Origin: Cloeon dipterum
Taxonomy: Eukaryota; Arthropoda; Insecta; Ephemeroptera; Baetidae
Reading direction: 5' to 3'
Length of the DNA stretch: 64,000 bases
NCBI RefSeq assembly: GCF_949628265.1
Contig: NC_088790.1
Coordinates: 24,060,545 to 24,124,544 of the forward strand
Below are positions 21,801-34,600 of this stretch, piece by piece. The translations under genes and the position numbers were made by a program. A model generated the notes under the pieces. That model did not search any database. It was not told the DNA's origin and worked only from the letters and a program-made list of their open reading frames with translations. How positions within the stretch are numbered: the first letter of the stretch is position 1; each line of letters opens with the position of its first letter.

Positions 21801-24800
21801 TAGCAGAACAAGGAAAATCGTTAAACTGACTTCAAAACTAATTTGCTTCGTAAATGAGTTTAAAATGAACCGTCAAAATTTAATTCTTAAATTGCTATAA
21901 TTAAAATAACTGTCACCAAAATCAATTATTTTGGCTTCAAACATACTATTAATTTAAATGCAAAGCTATGAAAAAGACAGGCATCCTATTATGACTTTTA
22001 TTTTTTGTTTGAAAATTCCGCAGTGAATTAAAAAAATAATGAAGCTCATCAAAACAAAATTAAAGATGACAACAGCTGGTCGTCGTCCGCGGAAGTGTGA
22101 CGCAGATCCATCATGTGCGGTTTGACTAAATTGTTCCACACACGCTGTGTGACAACAAAAGGACGACTCAGTCGGCTCTGTGTGGTGTGCGAGTTTTGAT
22201 AAATTAGCTGGGGTCAAATGGAGCCGCACTTTTTCGCTTTCTGCTCCAGCAGCACCAGCAGCACCGAGAGGCAAGGATGCTGCGCGCATTGCTCTTTGTT
22301 GTGACGGTGGACAATGGCCGAAAACAGGTTAGATCTGATTAGCCAGAGTGCGTTTCATTATTTACATTCGATGCGTGAGAGATAAAAAGGGCGCTTTCGC
22401 GTGTTTTATTTCACTGGCGGCGCATCCTGTTTCAACTGCGCGGCGCAGGATATCCTAAATTAATTGGTCTAAACTGCGCTCTAATTTTCTACAGATTATT
22501 TTTAAATAAATTATTGAAATTTCATTAAGTTTGAGTCTCTTAAAGTATAACATATATAATGTATCATGCATTGAATTGATGAAGGATTTTAATTTTTAAT
22601 ATGTTCGGCTCTTGTGCTGTGAGTGTATTTATTTTTTTGTCTAAAAATTGCTATAAAATTACAATTTTTTGCGTATAAAAAACAGAAAATTAAATAAAAT
22701 ATAAATAAATAAAAATTAGAATATATAGGTGTAAATAAATAATATTTATTATGTACTTAAAATAAATACTTTATCCATTTAACATTAAAAAGTAACTAAA
22801 AACAAATAAAAACAATTTTATTAATTATACATTTTTTTAAATAAATCGGCATAAAATTGACATGAAATTAGATCATCTGTCATTACTAGCGGAGGTTTCT
22901 TTGCTCTAAAATTAGTGCAATTTAACCAATTGGAAGTCATCAGGGTCATAATGCACATTTTCTGAAAGCTCTCGATATTTTGTTATTCTAACTCTGTGCA
23001 GACCTTGCAGATCAAACAAATACAGAGTCCATCAGGGGTCTTTAAAGTGGCCTCACATGGTAATTAGTAGTATCGATATTGGTCCATATGAAATTTATGG
23101 GAAAAACCCTTCTTAGAGTTTCCTTGGATATGTAAAAATTTGACCATGGTTTAGCAGCGAGCGAGGAAAACAAAACAAGGCACATTATAGAATAAATAAA
23201 CAATGTTTGAGTTAGAATCGAAGGCTCTCCATTGAGTCAGCATTTTTAAATCTAGAGGCCAAACTGGCTGCGACGATTTCAGGGCTGACAGATTGAAACA
23301 AAAATTAATTTTAAATTCACTAGTCATGTAACGACGAGAACAGGAAAAAAAATGAAATTATTCCACGCTTCAGGTAGGCATTGTGAGAAGGAAAATTGCT
23401 GTCCTTGCCAAGGTGAAGCGAGAAAATTAGACAGCAGGGCCGCATCCCACGATTAGAGCGGCATATTATTGCCATTGTGTTTACTCTCTCATTCTCTCTG
23501 TGAAATTACGCAGTGCAGCGTGCGCAAATTATTATTTCATTATGTGTGCCGGCAGACCATCGACGTCGCGGCGCCAGAGGAGCTGCATGGGGAGGCAAAT
23601 CTTCGTGCTGACGACCTTGACCTGCCTGCTGTCCCTGGGTCTGGGATCGGCCTTGGGCGCCGCCGCCGTCTACAAGCAAATCTCCAAGAGAGCAATCGGC
23701 GACAACTCGGGTAATTATATTAAGTTCAATCAGAATACAAATAAATAACAAGCCTCGAATTAACTGTGATTCTCAGAGCCGAGAAAGACCGTCGTTGAGA
23801 ATGAGCAGTCGGCGAGCAACGCTCCCAGCGGCCAGCTTTGCCTCACACCGGGATGCGTCCAAAGTGGTGAGACAAAATTCAGATTTATTAAAATAAAATG
23901 GATGGATTTATTTTGTTTGAAAATGGCAGTAAAAAATGCTCTATGATAAATTTTAAATTTTAATAAGACGGTAATAGCGTGAGAAAAGGTTTGGATGGTT
24001 TTAAACATTAATTTACAAATAAAATTAATTTTGACCGTTCAGTAAATAAATATTTTCTTATGCTTTTCTTACTATTTTTCAGAGAAGTCAGAAAAGAATT
24101 ATATGGTTGTATATTCGAGGTAAAAGTTGAACCTTTTTGTGCTTATGATTGAAAATTTAGTTAAAATTTATCTGCAGATAACAAAAAATTATATTTATTT
24201 TTCCTGTTTCAAATTGTGGCAGATGTTGTTATTTCCTAAAAATCGTCTAGCTCCATATTGATATTTTAAATTGTTTAACATTTTTCATCAGGTCAAATTT
24301 TATTTTGTTATAAAATTTAAAAAAATAGCAGAGATTCAATTTACTCCCCTAAATTTACAAGGAAATTGCCGTGTCCAACCCTTAGTATCAAATTAAATAG
24401 GTTCATGAAATTAAATATGTTTTAGCGGCCAGTGTGTTGAAGAACATGAAGCCGGAGGTAGACCCTTGCGACAACTTTTACGACTTCGCCTGCGGCGCCT
24501 ACGTGCGGGACACACCGATCCCTGATGACAAGACCTCGGTTAACGGCTTCAACGAAATTAGTGACAAGCTGCAGCAGCAACTCCGCGTCGCCATCGACAC
24601 TCCAATCGTCCCTGATGAGCCCAAGCCGTACAAACTGGTCAAGAATCTCTACAAGGCCTGCATGAATAAGAGTGCGTTTTATAATTCCAATTTTAATTTT
24701 ATTTCTAATCTCATTTTGACACTCCTTCTGTCATTTTCCAGGTTTGATTGAGGAGCGTGGCATCGCACCGGCGCAGGAAATGCTGAAGAAACTTGGCGGC

Positions 24801-27800
24801 TGGCCTGTTCTCGAGGGCGACGACTGGGACGCCGGTTCCTTCAGCTGGTTGCAGAGCGTCTACAAATTCCGCGAGCAGGGCTTCAGCGTCGACTACTTCA
24901 TCGACTTCTCCGTCGGCACGGACGTCAAGAACTCGACCAAGAGAATCATTGATGTAAGAAATTTCTCTTATAGTTCAAGAAACCACCAACCGATGTCGCC
25001 ACGGTTCACTTGGCATTTTTGGAGCTAAAACCAAAATTGGTTCAGCCAATCATGCAAAAAATTGAAATTGGAAATAAACGGTGGTGCCATCTTTTGGGGG
25101 TTTCAAACACTAAATATTCCCAAATTGTTGAATATTAAGCAATTTTATATTGCAGCTGGACCAAGGGTCTCTGGGCCTGAGTCGCGAGTACTTCATCAAG
25201 GGCTTCGAGGACAAGGTGGTGACCGCTTACTACTCTTATCTGGTCGACCTGGCTGTCCTTTACGGCGCCGAAAGAAGCAGGGCCGAGACCGAAATCAAAG
25301 AGTCAGTGATGTTCGAAATGAAGCTCGCCAACGTAAGCGTTCAATTTTTATAAGCCATTTATCAGAATAATAAAACGAAAATATGTATTTTAGATCTCCC
25401 TGCCTAACGAAAAAAGACGAAACGCCACCAAATTGTACAACCCGAGGACGGTGGAGCAGCTGCAGAAGGAGTACCCGTCCGTGCCTTGGCTGGAGTACTT
25501 CAACACGATCCTCCCCAAGACTGTCCAGGTCACCAATGACGAAATCATCATCGTCAGTGTCCCATCCTACCTGAAGGAGCTGGAAATTATTCTCAGCCAA
25601 ACGCCAAAGAGGTATTTTTAGTAAAAATAAACGATGAAAAAATGTAAAAGTTTTATTTTTCATTTATTTGTTCAGGGTGCAAGCTAATTACGCTTTGACG
25701 AGGGCCGCTGCCGCCATGGTTTCATACCTGACTGAAGATGTGCGTAAAAGGCAGCTGAAATACTACACTGTTTTGTCTGGAAAGACCGAGCGTGAATCTA
25801 GATGGAAGGAATGCGTCGACATGGTCACCGGAAGGTGAAATTTTTTAAAAATAAAAAGCCTAATTTTTAATTCATTAATATCTCAGTTTGAGCATTGCTG
25901 TTGGGTCTAAATACGTGAAGAAATACTTCAAGGAGGAGGCCAAGAAGAACTCTCAGGAAATGGTCGAGGACATCAGGGCTGAGTTTATTAAAATCCTGAA
26001 GACCATCGACTGGATGGACGACGGCACACGGTTAGTGATAAAATATTAAAAAAATTCATTGAAAAAATGTTCTGCGCTTGAAATCAGGTAAAATCAGTAA
26101 CGTTTCCAAAATATACAGAAACATATTTGGAATCACCGTCTAAGTTTTCTAGGAAAACCCACAAAAATACTTAGAACGTACAGCGAAATATTTTTTTTTT
26201 CAAATTTTAATTAATTTCCGTTTTTATTCCAAAAATTGAGATGTCAATTGTCTGCTATTTATCAAAATTAAAAAATTATAATTTCACAGAGCTAGCGCCC
26301 TGGAAAAGGCTGCGTCAATGGCCTCGCACATCGCCTACCCTGATGAGCTTCTGGACGACAATAAAATCACCGAATTCTACGATAAAGTGAGTAAATTTTT
26401 CTTACCATTTAAAAATAAAATACTAAACCATTTTGGCGTAGCTGGAACTGAATCCTGATTTGTACCTGGAAAGCGTGATCAACATGACCATCTTCGGCAC
26501 CGATTTCTCCTTCAACAGGCTGCGCAAGCCAGTAAACAAAACCGAGTGGATCACCCATGGCAGACCCGCAGTCGTCAATGCCTACTACAGCTCCATCGAA
26601 AACAGCATCCGTAAGTTTTCAATTTAAAAAAATCCTTTATTTTCACAACAACCTATTCTGATTGATCTAGGAAATAAATTTTTCAGTGATTTTCGGGAAA
26701 AGGGTATTAGTTTTGACTTGATTTTACAATACTTTTTTCTGTAGATAAATTTTTCAACACCGAAAGAAAATTTAAAAAAACTCAAACGGTCATTAAACTA
26801 AATTCTTTTTTAATATTTCTTATGAGGAAATAAATTATAATATTTTTTTTAAACAAATGAATATTTCACAATTTTAAAATATTGTCATATCAATTTAAAA
26901 TTTATTATTTTTAATATTTTATATTAAAGTTTTTTTTCAAAAAACTTGTCAAGTTGCGAAATTAATAAAACAATCTTTAATCGAAACTCTGTAACTTTTT
27001 CGAAATTTTTCTCATAGGTAGTTAAAATTACAAAACATCTAGTTTTCAGGTTAAGCACAACATTTTTTTGTTTTATTAATATGCCCTTTAATTGTAGTAC
27101 TGTAAAAGTGGCTCATTACTGTCACAATACATATCATATCTTTTCAAGGGGTTAAATAAGAAATGATATTGCAGAGTTCCCAGCTGGCATTCTGCAAGGA
27201 GTGTTCTTCTCAAATGACCGCCCGAGGTACATGAATTACGGTGCCATCGGCTTTGTGATCGGCCACGAAATCACGCACGGATTCGACGACCAGGGCAGAC
27301 AGTTTGACAAGGAAGGCAACCTGGTCGACTGGTGGAACCCGTCCACCAAGGAGCAGTACCTCAAGAAGGCCCAGTGCATCATCGAGCAGTACGGCAACTT
27401 CTCGGTACCTGAAGTCGGACTCAAGGTGAGCACTTAAAATTTTATTACTTATTGTTAGAAGAATTAAATTCTATTTTATTGTTTGGCTTCAAAATTGAAG
27501 CGATTATTCTCGAGAAAATTTTTATTTTCAGTTGAAAACTAAGAACTTTACTAATTGACGAATTGCTAGATGGAATTTTGAAATGAAAAATTATTTTTTG
27601 AATTAGCTGTCTTCATAAAATTAAAGGATTTGCGTGGGCAAAAATTATTATTTGCTGAATTCACCAGTCGCATAAGCTCTTAATGTTCGAAGCCGCCAAC
27701 AGATGGCGCCACCGTATACTTTTGTAATAAATTTAATTTTAATGCACTTCCGCTGCGATTTCAGATTCAAACCTGCTACTGTGCATTCTTCACTTAATAT

Positions 27801-28578
27801 TATGCTTTTTTTGACGTGCTGGAAACCAAAATCAGTCCGGCCATTCGCCGTAGAAACGTTGAAAAATATTTTATATTTCAAAAAATAGCTTTTCACGATT
27901 CTACGGCGATTGGCTTAACAGATTTTGGTTTTCAGCACGTCTAAAGAAAGCCTATTAAGTGAAGAATGCAAAGCGGCAGGATTTTTGGTCTGAAATCGCG
28001 GTGGAAGTGCATTAAAATTAAATTTATTACGGAACTACACGGTGGGGCATCTGTTGGTGGCTTCGAACACTGAGGGTTCATACAACTGGTGAATTAAAAA
28101 GGAAATAATTTAAATAAATTTAATATTAATAGGTGTATTTTTGGTCTCTCCATTCTCACCAAAATTTTTAGCTTTAAAATTGTAATTATTTCTCAAAAGA
28201 AATTAAATTTCACCATTTCAAATAATTATTTGTTTGCAGTTGAACGGTGTGAACACTCAAGGAGAGAACATCGCTGACAACGGTGGCATCAAGGAGGCGT
28301 ACTACGCGTACAACGCGTGGGTGGAGCGCAACGGTGCCGAGGGCCTGCTGCCCGGGCTAAACTACACGCAGCGCCAGATGTTCTGGGTGAGCGCTGCCAA
28401 CGTGTGGTGCAGCAAGTACCGGCCCGAGACCATGAAGCTGCGCATCCTCACCGGCTTCCACTCTCCGGGACAGTTCAGGGTCAACGGGCCCATGGCCAAT
28501 TTGCCCGAGTTCGCCAGGGACTTCAACTGCCCGCTCGGCTCGAAAATGAATCCGGAGCACAAATGCGCCGTCTGGTAA
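18867..28578 (+). CDS. Neprilysin-family (M13) zinc endopeptidase
   Basis: Thirteen coding exons: 18867-18892, 23556-23710, 23777-23866, 24426-24671, 24742-24953, 25156-25332, 25394-25611, 25676-25834, 25887-26030, 26290-26386, 26442-26610, 27175-27425, 28240-28578; 760 aa. A type II ectoenzyme that trims small extracellular peptides. Order: short basic cytosolic tail, membrane anchor about 24-47, [15 protein letters not shown] and [12 protein letters not shown] (start of the ectodomain), NAYYSS (substrate contact), [12 protein letters not shown] with zinc ligands H595, E596, H599, GENIADNGG with E657 and D661, HSPGQFRV and the closing CAVW (CxxW). All key residues are present, so it should be active. 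Introns 5 and 12 contain MITEs. An alternative first exon is likely at 22314-22327. Insects have several neprilysins; which one this is cannot be told. Confidence 0.95.
21287..21722. mobile_element. TTAA-flanked MITE, copy 1
   Basis: 436 bases with 16-base terminal inverted repeats (AGTGGAATGATACTGG and CCAGTATCATTCCTCT), bounded by TTAA at 21283-21286 and 21723-21726. Copies at 30875-31314 (inverted) and 32114-32547 have the same ends and the same TTAA flanks. No coding capacity. TTAA targeting suggests mobilisation by a piggyBac-like transposase, but the ends do not start with CCC as typical piggyBac termini do. Confidence 0.9.
21738..21760 (-). mobile_element. Possible LINE tail (TTTGAA units)
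   Basis: AAATTCAAATTCAAACTTTATTTA on the plus strand is the complement of an AATAAAGTTTGAATTTGAATTT tail of the kind ending some CR1/Jockey elements. No coding part was seen. Confidence 0.3.
22190..22327 (+). promoter_or_regulatory. Alternative promoter and first exon of neprilysin
   Basis: A GC-richer segment with an initiator-like CTCAGTCGG at 22168-22176 leads to ATG GCC GAA AAC AG at 22314-22327, followed by a good donor (AG/gttaga). The exon ends in phase 2, exactly as the main first exon does, so joining to 23556 gives MAENR then [10 protein letters not shown] in frame. An overlapping upstream ATG at 22277 is in another frame. The product would differ only in the cytosolic tail. Confidence 0.5.
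24984..25112. mobile_element. Relic of the CAGATGGCGCCACC MITE in neprilysin intron 5
   Basis: CACCAACCGATGTCGCCACGG at one end, AAAACCAAAATTGGTTCAGCC in the middle and GGTGGTGCCATCTTTTGGGG, TTTCAAACACTAA at the other recapitulate both arms of the family with most of the interior lost. Confidence 0.65.
27656..28098. mobile_element. Palindromic MITE, full-length copy, in neprilysin intron 12
   Basis: Two arms of about 210 bases are inverted copies around a loop near 27880: AATTCACCAGTCGCATAAGC and CAACTGGTGAATT at the ends, AAGCCGCCAACAGATGGCGC near the left end, TTTTCACGATTCTACGGCG near the loop. It is the best-preserved member of the family in the window. Flanking AATT is itself palindromic, so the target duplication cannot be separated from the end. 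Confidence 0.9.
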
Positions 28579-28622
28579 AAATCGACCGGCGTTTTGTAAT
28601 TTGTACTTAGTTTTACGGGAAC

Positions 28623-28628
28623 AATAAA
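28623..28628 (+). terminator. Poly(A) signal of neprilysin
   Basis: AATAAA 45 bases after the stop codon, only about 50 bases from the stop codon of the converging ENPP6-like gene. Confidence 0.7.
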
Positions 28629-28670
28629 TAATTATTTATCAGCTGAGATGCATTTAAAAATGGCTCGACT

Positions 28671-28676
28671 TTTATT
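28671..28676 (-). terminator. Poly(A) signal of the ENPP6-like gene
   Basis: TTTATT on the plus strand gives AATAAA on the minus strand, four bases after the stop (28681-28683). The 3' ends of the two convergent genes must abut or overlap. Confidence 0.55.
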
Positions 28677-28680
28677 TAAA

Positions 28681-31600
28681 TCAATAATAAATCATTGCAA
28701 ACAGGGAAATAAACAAAATGATTGGCACAGAGCTGACAATTGTTGCATCAGATTTTGGGGCCGGATTGCTGACCAAAAAATTTTCCACCCTTGACCAAGT
28801 TCCGTTGTGCGGCTGCGGGTCGATATTTAAAAGGTTGCAGTAGACCTGGTAGATGTCCACCATGTCGATCGGAGGCACCAAAACCCCTTTGCCCTTTATT
28901 CCTGAAAATCGTGATTTATTTAAAACTTTTGCTACGGGAAAAAATCATTTTAATCGAATATAATTTTTAGGCCGAAAATTTATTCTCCTGCAATTTGAAA
29001 ATTTTCGCTAAAAGAATTTTTGTACCGTAGTTTACGAATTGTGTATGGTTTAAAATAGCACAATGTGTGACAATTGGTTGTTAAAAAATAAAACAGTCTA
29101 AAATTAACAGCACTTAATATAATAATAACCTGGGCCAACTCCCATGAAAATTGTCCGCATGTCGGTATTGTTCGGGTAGTAGCCGTGCAGTCCGCGCATC
29201 GTTGTGTCCTTCCACGCCTCAGGTTTTTGGTAATCATTGTCAGAAGAACCCTTAATCGTGAAACCTGAATTTAGAGGTTTTTTTTATTAATTACTCTAAG
29301 ACACTAAAATATTAATCAAATAAGATTTTGCGACTTCACTTCAATAATTCACAAGAAAAATAACTTTAATTAACACAAACCAAAAGTTACAATTATTATG
29401 TAATATTTAAAAAAGGTTTCGAGCTTGTTAAATAAATAATTTTGTACATATGGGTTTGTTTTAATTGTTGATTGATGGTTATTATTACAATTAAAGGTTC
29501 TCCTTTTCCGGATAAGAATTTGAATATTTAGACAATAGGCAGGAAAAATTGCCAAATATAGCTTGATAGAATATTCGAATATTGCTTTGAAAATTCTAAA
29601 CAAATTTAAATAGAGCGAACGAATTAAAAAAAATTAAACGACAAAATTTTGCGTGCAACATTAATTCTACTAAAAGATTGTTCATTCAGTTTAAAGTTTA
29701 AATACATAAATAGTTTTTAAAAATCGCAATGAATAGAGAAATAAAATTTATCAGCTTTCAGAATATCTAGTGATCGTTCCTGTACAATAAAAATGGTTAA
29801 CAATTAAAAAATAATTAAATGAATAAAATATTTCTAAAATTTAAACAAAACCAATTTTTTCAAATATAAATATTTTTATATTTTTTAAATAATTTTACTT
29901 GCAGCTTTAGTAAAAACTCTTCTCAATTTAAAACTCAATTTTGCTCGTAAAATTGTTTCTTTTGGTGTGCTGAAAACAAAAATTAGTCCAGCAAATCGCC
30001 GTAGAAACGCGAGCAAAAATTTTGTTTTTTAAAAATAATAGTTTTTCACGGCGTTTTTACAATAATTGACTGGACCGATTTGTTTCAGCACACCAAGAGA
30101 AATAATCTCAAAAGCAGATATAATGCCATACTTTGGCAACTTCAAACAAAAACTGCTTTTTTTCTAAAACAAATTTTGATTTGTACGAGAATCCAACAAA
30201 TGTTCCCTTTCAAACTATGTAGCAAAATGAAAATCGTACCGAATTTGGCCACAACCAAAATATCCGGGCAGTCTGGGCTGCTGGAGTAGTTGAAATACTT
30301 GGGAATTTCCTCCTTAAGATAAACGTCGATGGAATTGGAGGCGCTCTTTAGTGCCTGGTAAGTCTGCTGGGGCGATTTTCCCTCCTTCAAGTAGACGAGG
30401 GCGACCGCGCCTTGGTCCATCACGTACAAGATATCGTCTTTCGGCACGCTGTCGTAGATGTAAAGGAATCTGCACTTTCACAATTTAGCACTATTATTTA
30501 GCAATTGAATATATCAGTTTAATTACTTCCTGTGCTTGGTCATCCCGTGGTCGGCCACAATTAAAACGTTCGTTTTGTCCTTCAAGCCTCTCCTCTCGAG
30601 CTCGCTGAAGAAATTTTCCAGCTTCTGCCCGACTTCGTACACGCCGTTCTCCATTTCGATTGAGTCAGGACTGTACGAGTGGCCCACGTTGTCGATGAAC
30701 TCGCCGTAAGCCTTGACGGAAATTTATATTAGAGAATGGCGGGGACAATATGGATTTTTTAACAATAATTTTATTTAAAATATATTAAGTTGAATTCAAG
30801 GCAAATGTTTTTTAAATTTATTTCTCGAGCTGATTTAATTAAAAAAGAAAAATTAACCGTCTTCAAATTATTAAAGAGGAATGATACTGGAAAAGCCTGG
30901 AAAATGCTTGTTGCCAATGCATAACCTCGCCCCTTAGGATTCAGTTAAAGCCTAAATTGACCTAAAAAAGAAGCACTGTAATTTTTTGAGAAAATTGGCT
31001 GGAAAGTTTGCGTGCTTTTCAAATGGTAATGGCTGTCTCCTTACTTGAAATCCGATTTAATTTCAAAATCAAGAGTTTCCCCAATAAGTGGCATGCACCG
31101 TTGGACAGATCTCGACGAGAGGAATCGGAATATGCCAAGAAAATATGTTCGAGCACTGTACATTTTTGAGAAAATTGGTAAAATTTGAATTTTTACTGTA
31201 GGAAGGTCCTTTTTTATTATTGCAAATTGTTGAACAATTTGTATATCGATCGATTGTTTATGGCATTCAACAATTCAAATAATTTTCAATTGTTGCCCAG
31301 TGTATCATTCCACTTTAAAAAGCCGTAAAAAAATGCAACCAGAAGCGAAGCCTTGATTCTAACCAAAATGAAAATATTTATATCAAAGTATATGCTAGCT
31401 AGGTCTCGGCTTCCTTGTTGCTCGGCGTTTTACACTTTATTTGATGATGCGACTAATATTCTGCTCTCGAACTTGAGCGTGTGAAACCTGATTGCTCAGC
31501 ACTGCCGCCGCTCGTGACATTAGCCCAGAAAATTGCGCCTTTTGACTCAACTCATTTCCTTTTTGTGCTTTGCTTGCATTCAATTAACCCCTTGCAACGT

Positions 31601-34600
31601 TTAATGCAATTATGGCACTCTTAATGATTTTTATCAAATAATTCTCTCACATTATAATGAGTTGCCATAAATAACAGAAATATTATCGAAAGGAAAAAAA
31701 TTGGAAGAAATTAACCATCGCGCCAGGAACGTGAACGATTTTTAGCAAGTTTTGGATTTTCCAGTCCCATCAAAGGTGATTTAAAAGCCCAACGAGGTGA
31801 ATGTCATTTTGAAATTAAAACGAAATCCGTTGGAACAGAGATTGTCAACCAAATTAAATTATCACCGACAGTTGAACCCCAAAAGGCGGTTTCAAATTTC
31901 AAAGTGACGACAAAGGTTCACCTTTAAACGATTTTCACTATGGACTAATTTAATTTAGGTCTTAAATTTTGGTGCTTTTTGATGCCAAATTTAAATTTGA
32001 CGCAATTATAAGCCGTCGATTTTCTTAAATTCTAACCCATTTAAAATCATGAAATATTTCAAGTTTGAGATTTTAATAAATCTGCTCGTTTCTGATAATA
32101 AGAAGTTCATTAAAGTGGAATGATACTGGGCAACAATTGAAAATTATTTAAATTGTTGGATGCCTTAAACAATTGATCGATAAACAATTTGTTCAACAAT
32201 TTGAAATAGTAAAAAATGACCTTCCTACAGTAAAAATTCAAATTTTGCCAATTTTCTCCCAAATTTACAGTGTTTGAACATATTTTCTTGGCATATTCCG
32301 ATTCCTCTTGTCAAGATCTGTCCAACGGTGTTTGCCACTTATTGGGGAAACTCTTGGTTTTGAAATTAAATCGGATTTCAAGTAAGGAGACAGCCATTAC
32401 CGTTTGAAATGCACGGTAACTTTCCAGCCAATTTTCTCAAAAAATTACAGCGCTCCTTAGGTCAATTTAGGCTTTAACTGAATCCTAAGGGATGAGTTTA
32501 TGCATTGGCAACAAGCAATTTCCAGGCTTTTCCAGTATCATTCCTCTTTAAACTAAAATAAAAAATTAAATCACAGGCATACATATTCAGTTCAACTCAA
32601 CCTTTGTCAGGCCTCTATCTCTCTCTCTCTGTAAACAGCAAGGATCAATAAATAATTAGTACCATAACAAGATCAAATCCATCTTGGAGATAAGTGACGA
32701 CGGTGTTGAGCGTTTTCTCGACCGCCTTGATGCCCTTGGCGACGACGTAGCCCTTGCTCTTCTCAGGAAGGACGCCTTTGACCGGCACGTCGCTGCGGGA
32801 CCAGAGCACCGTGGCCACTCGCAGGCCCTTCTTGGTGGCTGTCGTCCAGATGGGCTCGGCCTTGTCCCACCAGAAGGTGTCGTTGTTCGGCGACTCGAGC
32901 AGAAATTGCCGGTCGTGCTGCCTGCTGTAGAAATAGTTGCCCAAAATTCCGTGCGTTTCAGGATAAACTCCTGCGCGGAGAGAATAAATCTTTTAAGACA
33001 GGGTAAAAGGACATGGAGGACAGGATGTAATTTTATTTTTTTTTCAGGAAAAGTTAACAAATTCAAAAACACTGCGTAACTTTAAAAACCCTTCTATTCT
33101 AAAAAATACTGCTCTTTTAAATCAATTTAGAAATTTTTGGCTTTTCAGATCATATTAGTCTTTTTCGAGAACCATGTCCTTTAAGGCTCTTTCCAACCTG
33201 TGCTCAGGGTGGTCCAGCTGGGATAAGAGAGCGTGGGAAAAATGCCGGTGACCCACTCTGCACGAACTCCGTTGGTTAGGATCTCATTGAAGCCGCCAAG
33301 CCGGTGTGCGATTTTCTCCAGATAGTCAAAGCGGAAACTGCAATTATATTTTTGGGGTTTGCAAACATTCATGATGACTATTGGGCTTGTTCTTTAAATA
33401 ATTTTTAAATAGTTCGTTTGGGTTACTTTTTGTCCTTTTAAATAGTTATATCGTTTCTTTGTTTTTGACGAATAAAATTTAAAATTAATGAAATTTTAGG
33501 GTTGAGACCATTAGCAGGAATTTTCATTCTAGTAAAGACAACTAGTATTTTTTCTGTCTCAGATTAGACGAGCTTGGACACTTTGTACACTCATATTTCT
33601 AAGAAATTAATTGTAAGGAGAGCGCGGGAATGTAAGTCGAGTGGCTGTTTTCAGCGTAGAGGAAAAATAAGACGAACAGCGCAGCAAGAAGTGTAACAAA
33701 GAGTGTTAACAAGAGAAGTGTCGTTGCGTTTGGGTCTTTTTGTTACAGTTCAAGGAAAAGTAAGACTTTCCGCACTCTCCTCACACAAATTAAACCAAAT
33801 TAAGTCTGGCTGTAAGTGTTTCTTAGATTTTAATTCCATTCATTTAAATTATTTTTAAACTTCGGACAGTTTTAACAACTAATTTCAGTTGTAATCAGTG
33901 GATTTTTTGACAAACACATGAAGCACTGAAGAAACTTAGGAATATTATATCGTTTTGTAGATATTAGGAACATTTTATATTTATTATTTTAATTTAAGTT
34001 GGCCGGCATAAAAAGCAAACAAATATTTTTTAAAGTAGATCATTAATCCTCAAAACTAAATTCTGGTTCAGCGTTAAATGAGAATGTTTTATTGGAAAAA
34101 ATTGGAGAATAGATTTAGTTGATTTTATCATGAGTTTAAACTGCTTGAAATTGAAATAGCGTGTTCGTCGATCATAACATGTCCATTACCTCACTGCATG
34201 TAATTGAAAAACAGTTAAATGTAATAAACACTAAGCCTTAATGATGATAAAGAGACAAATTTGTGGGTTGAAACCAACTGATAGGCGTTTCTTCCCTCTA
34301 ATTGTATGGGTTTTCAGTTCAGATCACTATTAATACATATTGTCATTAGTTTTTTTTAACGAGGGCTCGTTTTGATTCAAAGTAGTTTTAATTGGATCAG
34401 GGAAATAACAACAACTGTTTATACAACTAAGAAATTAAAATTTTTCCCAAAGAGTGCAGCTTTAAACTGATTGATTTGGATTTGAATATTTTGGATTACT
34501 CTTTTGGTTTAATTAAATTGAAAATTAAGGCAGATTCCATCTCATGTTTAATTTAAATTAATTTTAATCTTTATTTCCTAATCTCTGCAATTTATTATTT

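Larger units (their letters stand above)
18893..23555. other. Large intron 1 of neprilysin
   Basis: Mostly AT-rich. Contains a TTAA-flanked MITE (21287-21722), a probable LINE tail (21738-21760) and the alternative promoter/exon at 22190-22327. A TATAAAAG with upstream CACGTG at about 20890-20920 is noted without support for a start. Confidence 0.5.

Noticed and set aside
32656-33079. Long ORFs overlapping ENPP6-like exon 3 in other frames
   Set aside because: The frame giving the ENPP6 sequence explains the exon; the rest are GC-rich shadows.
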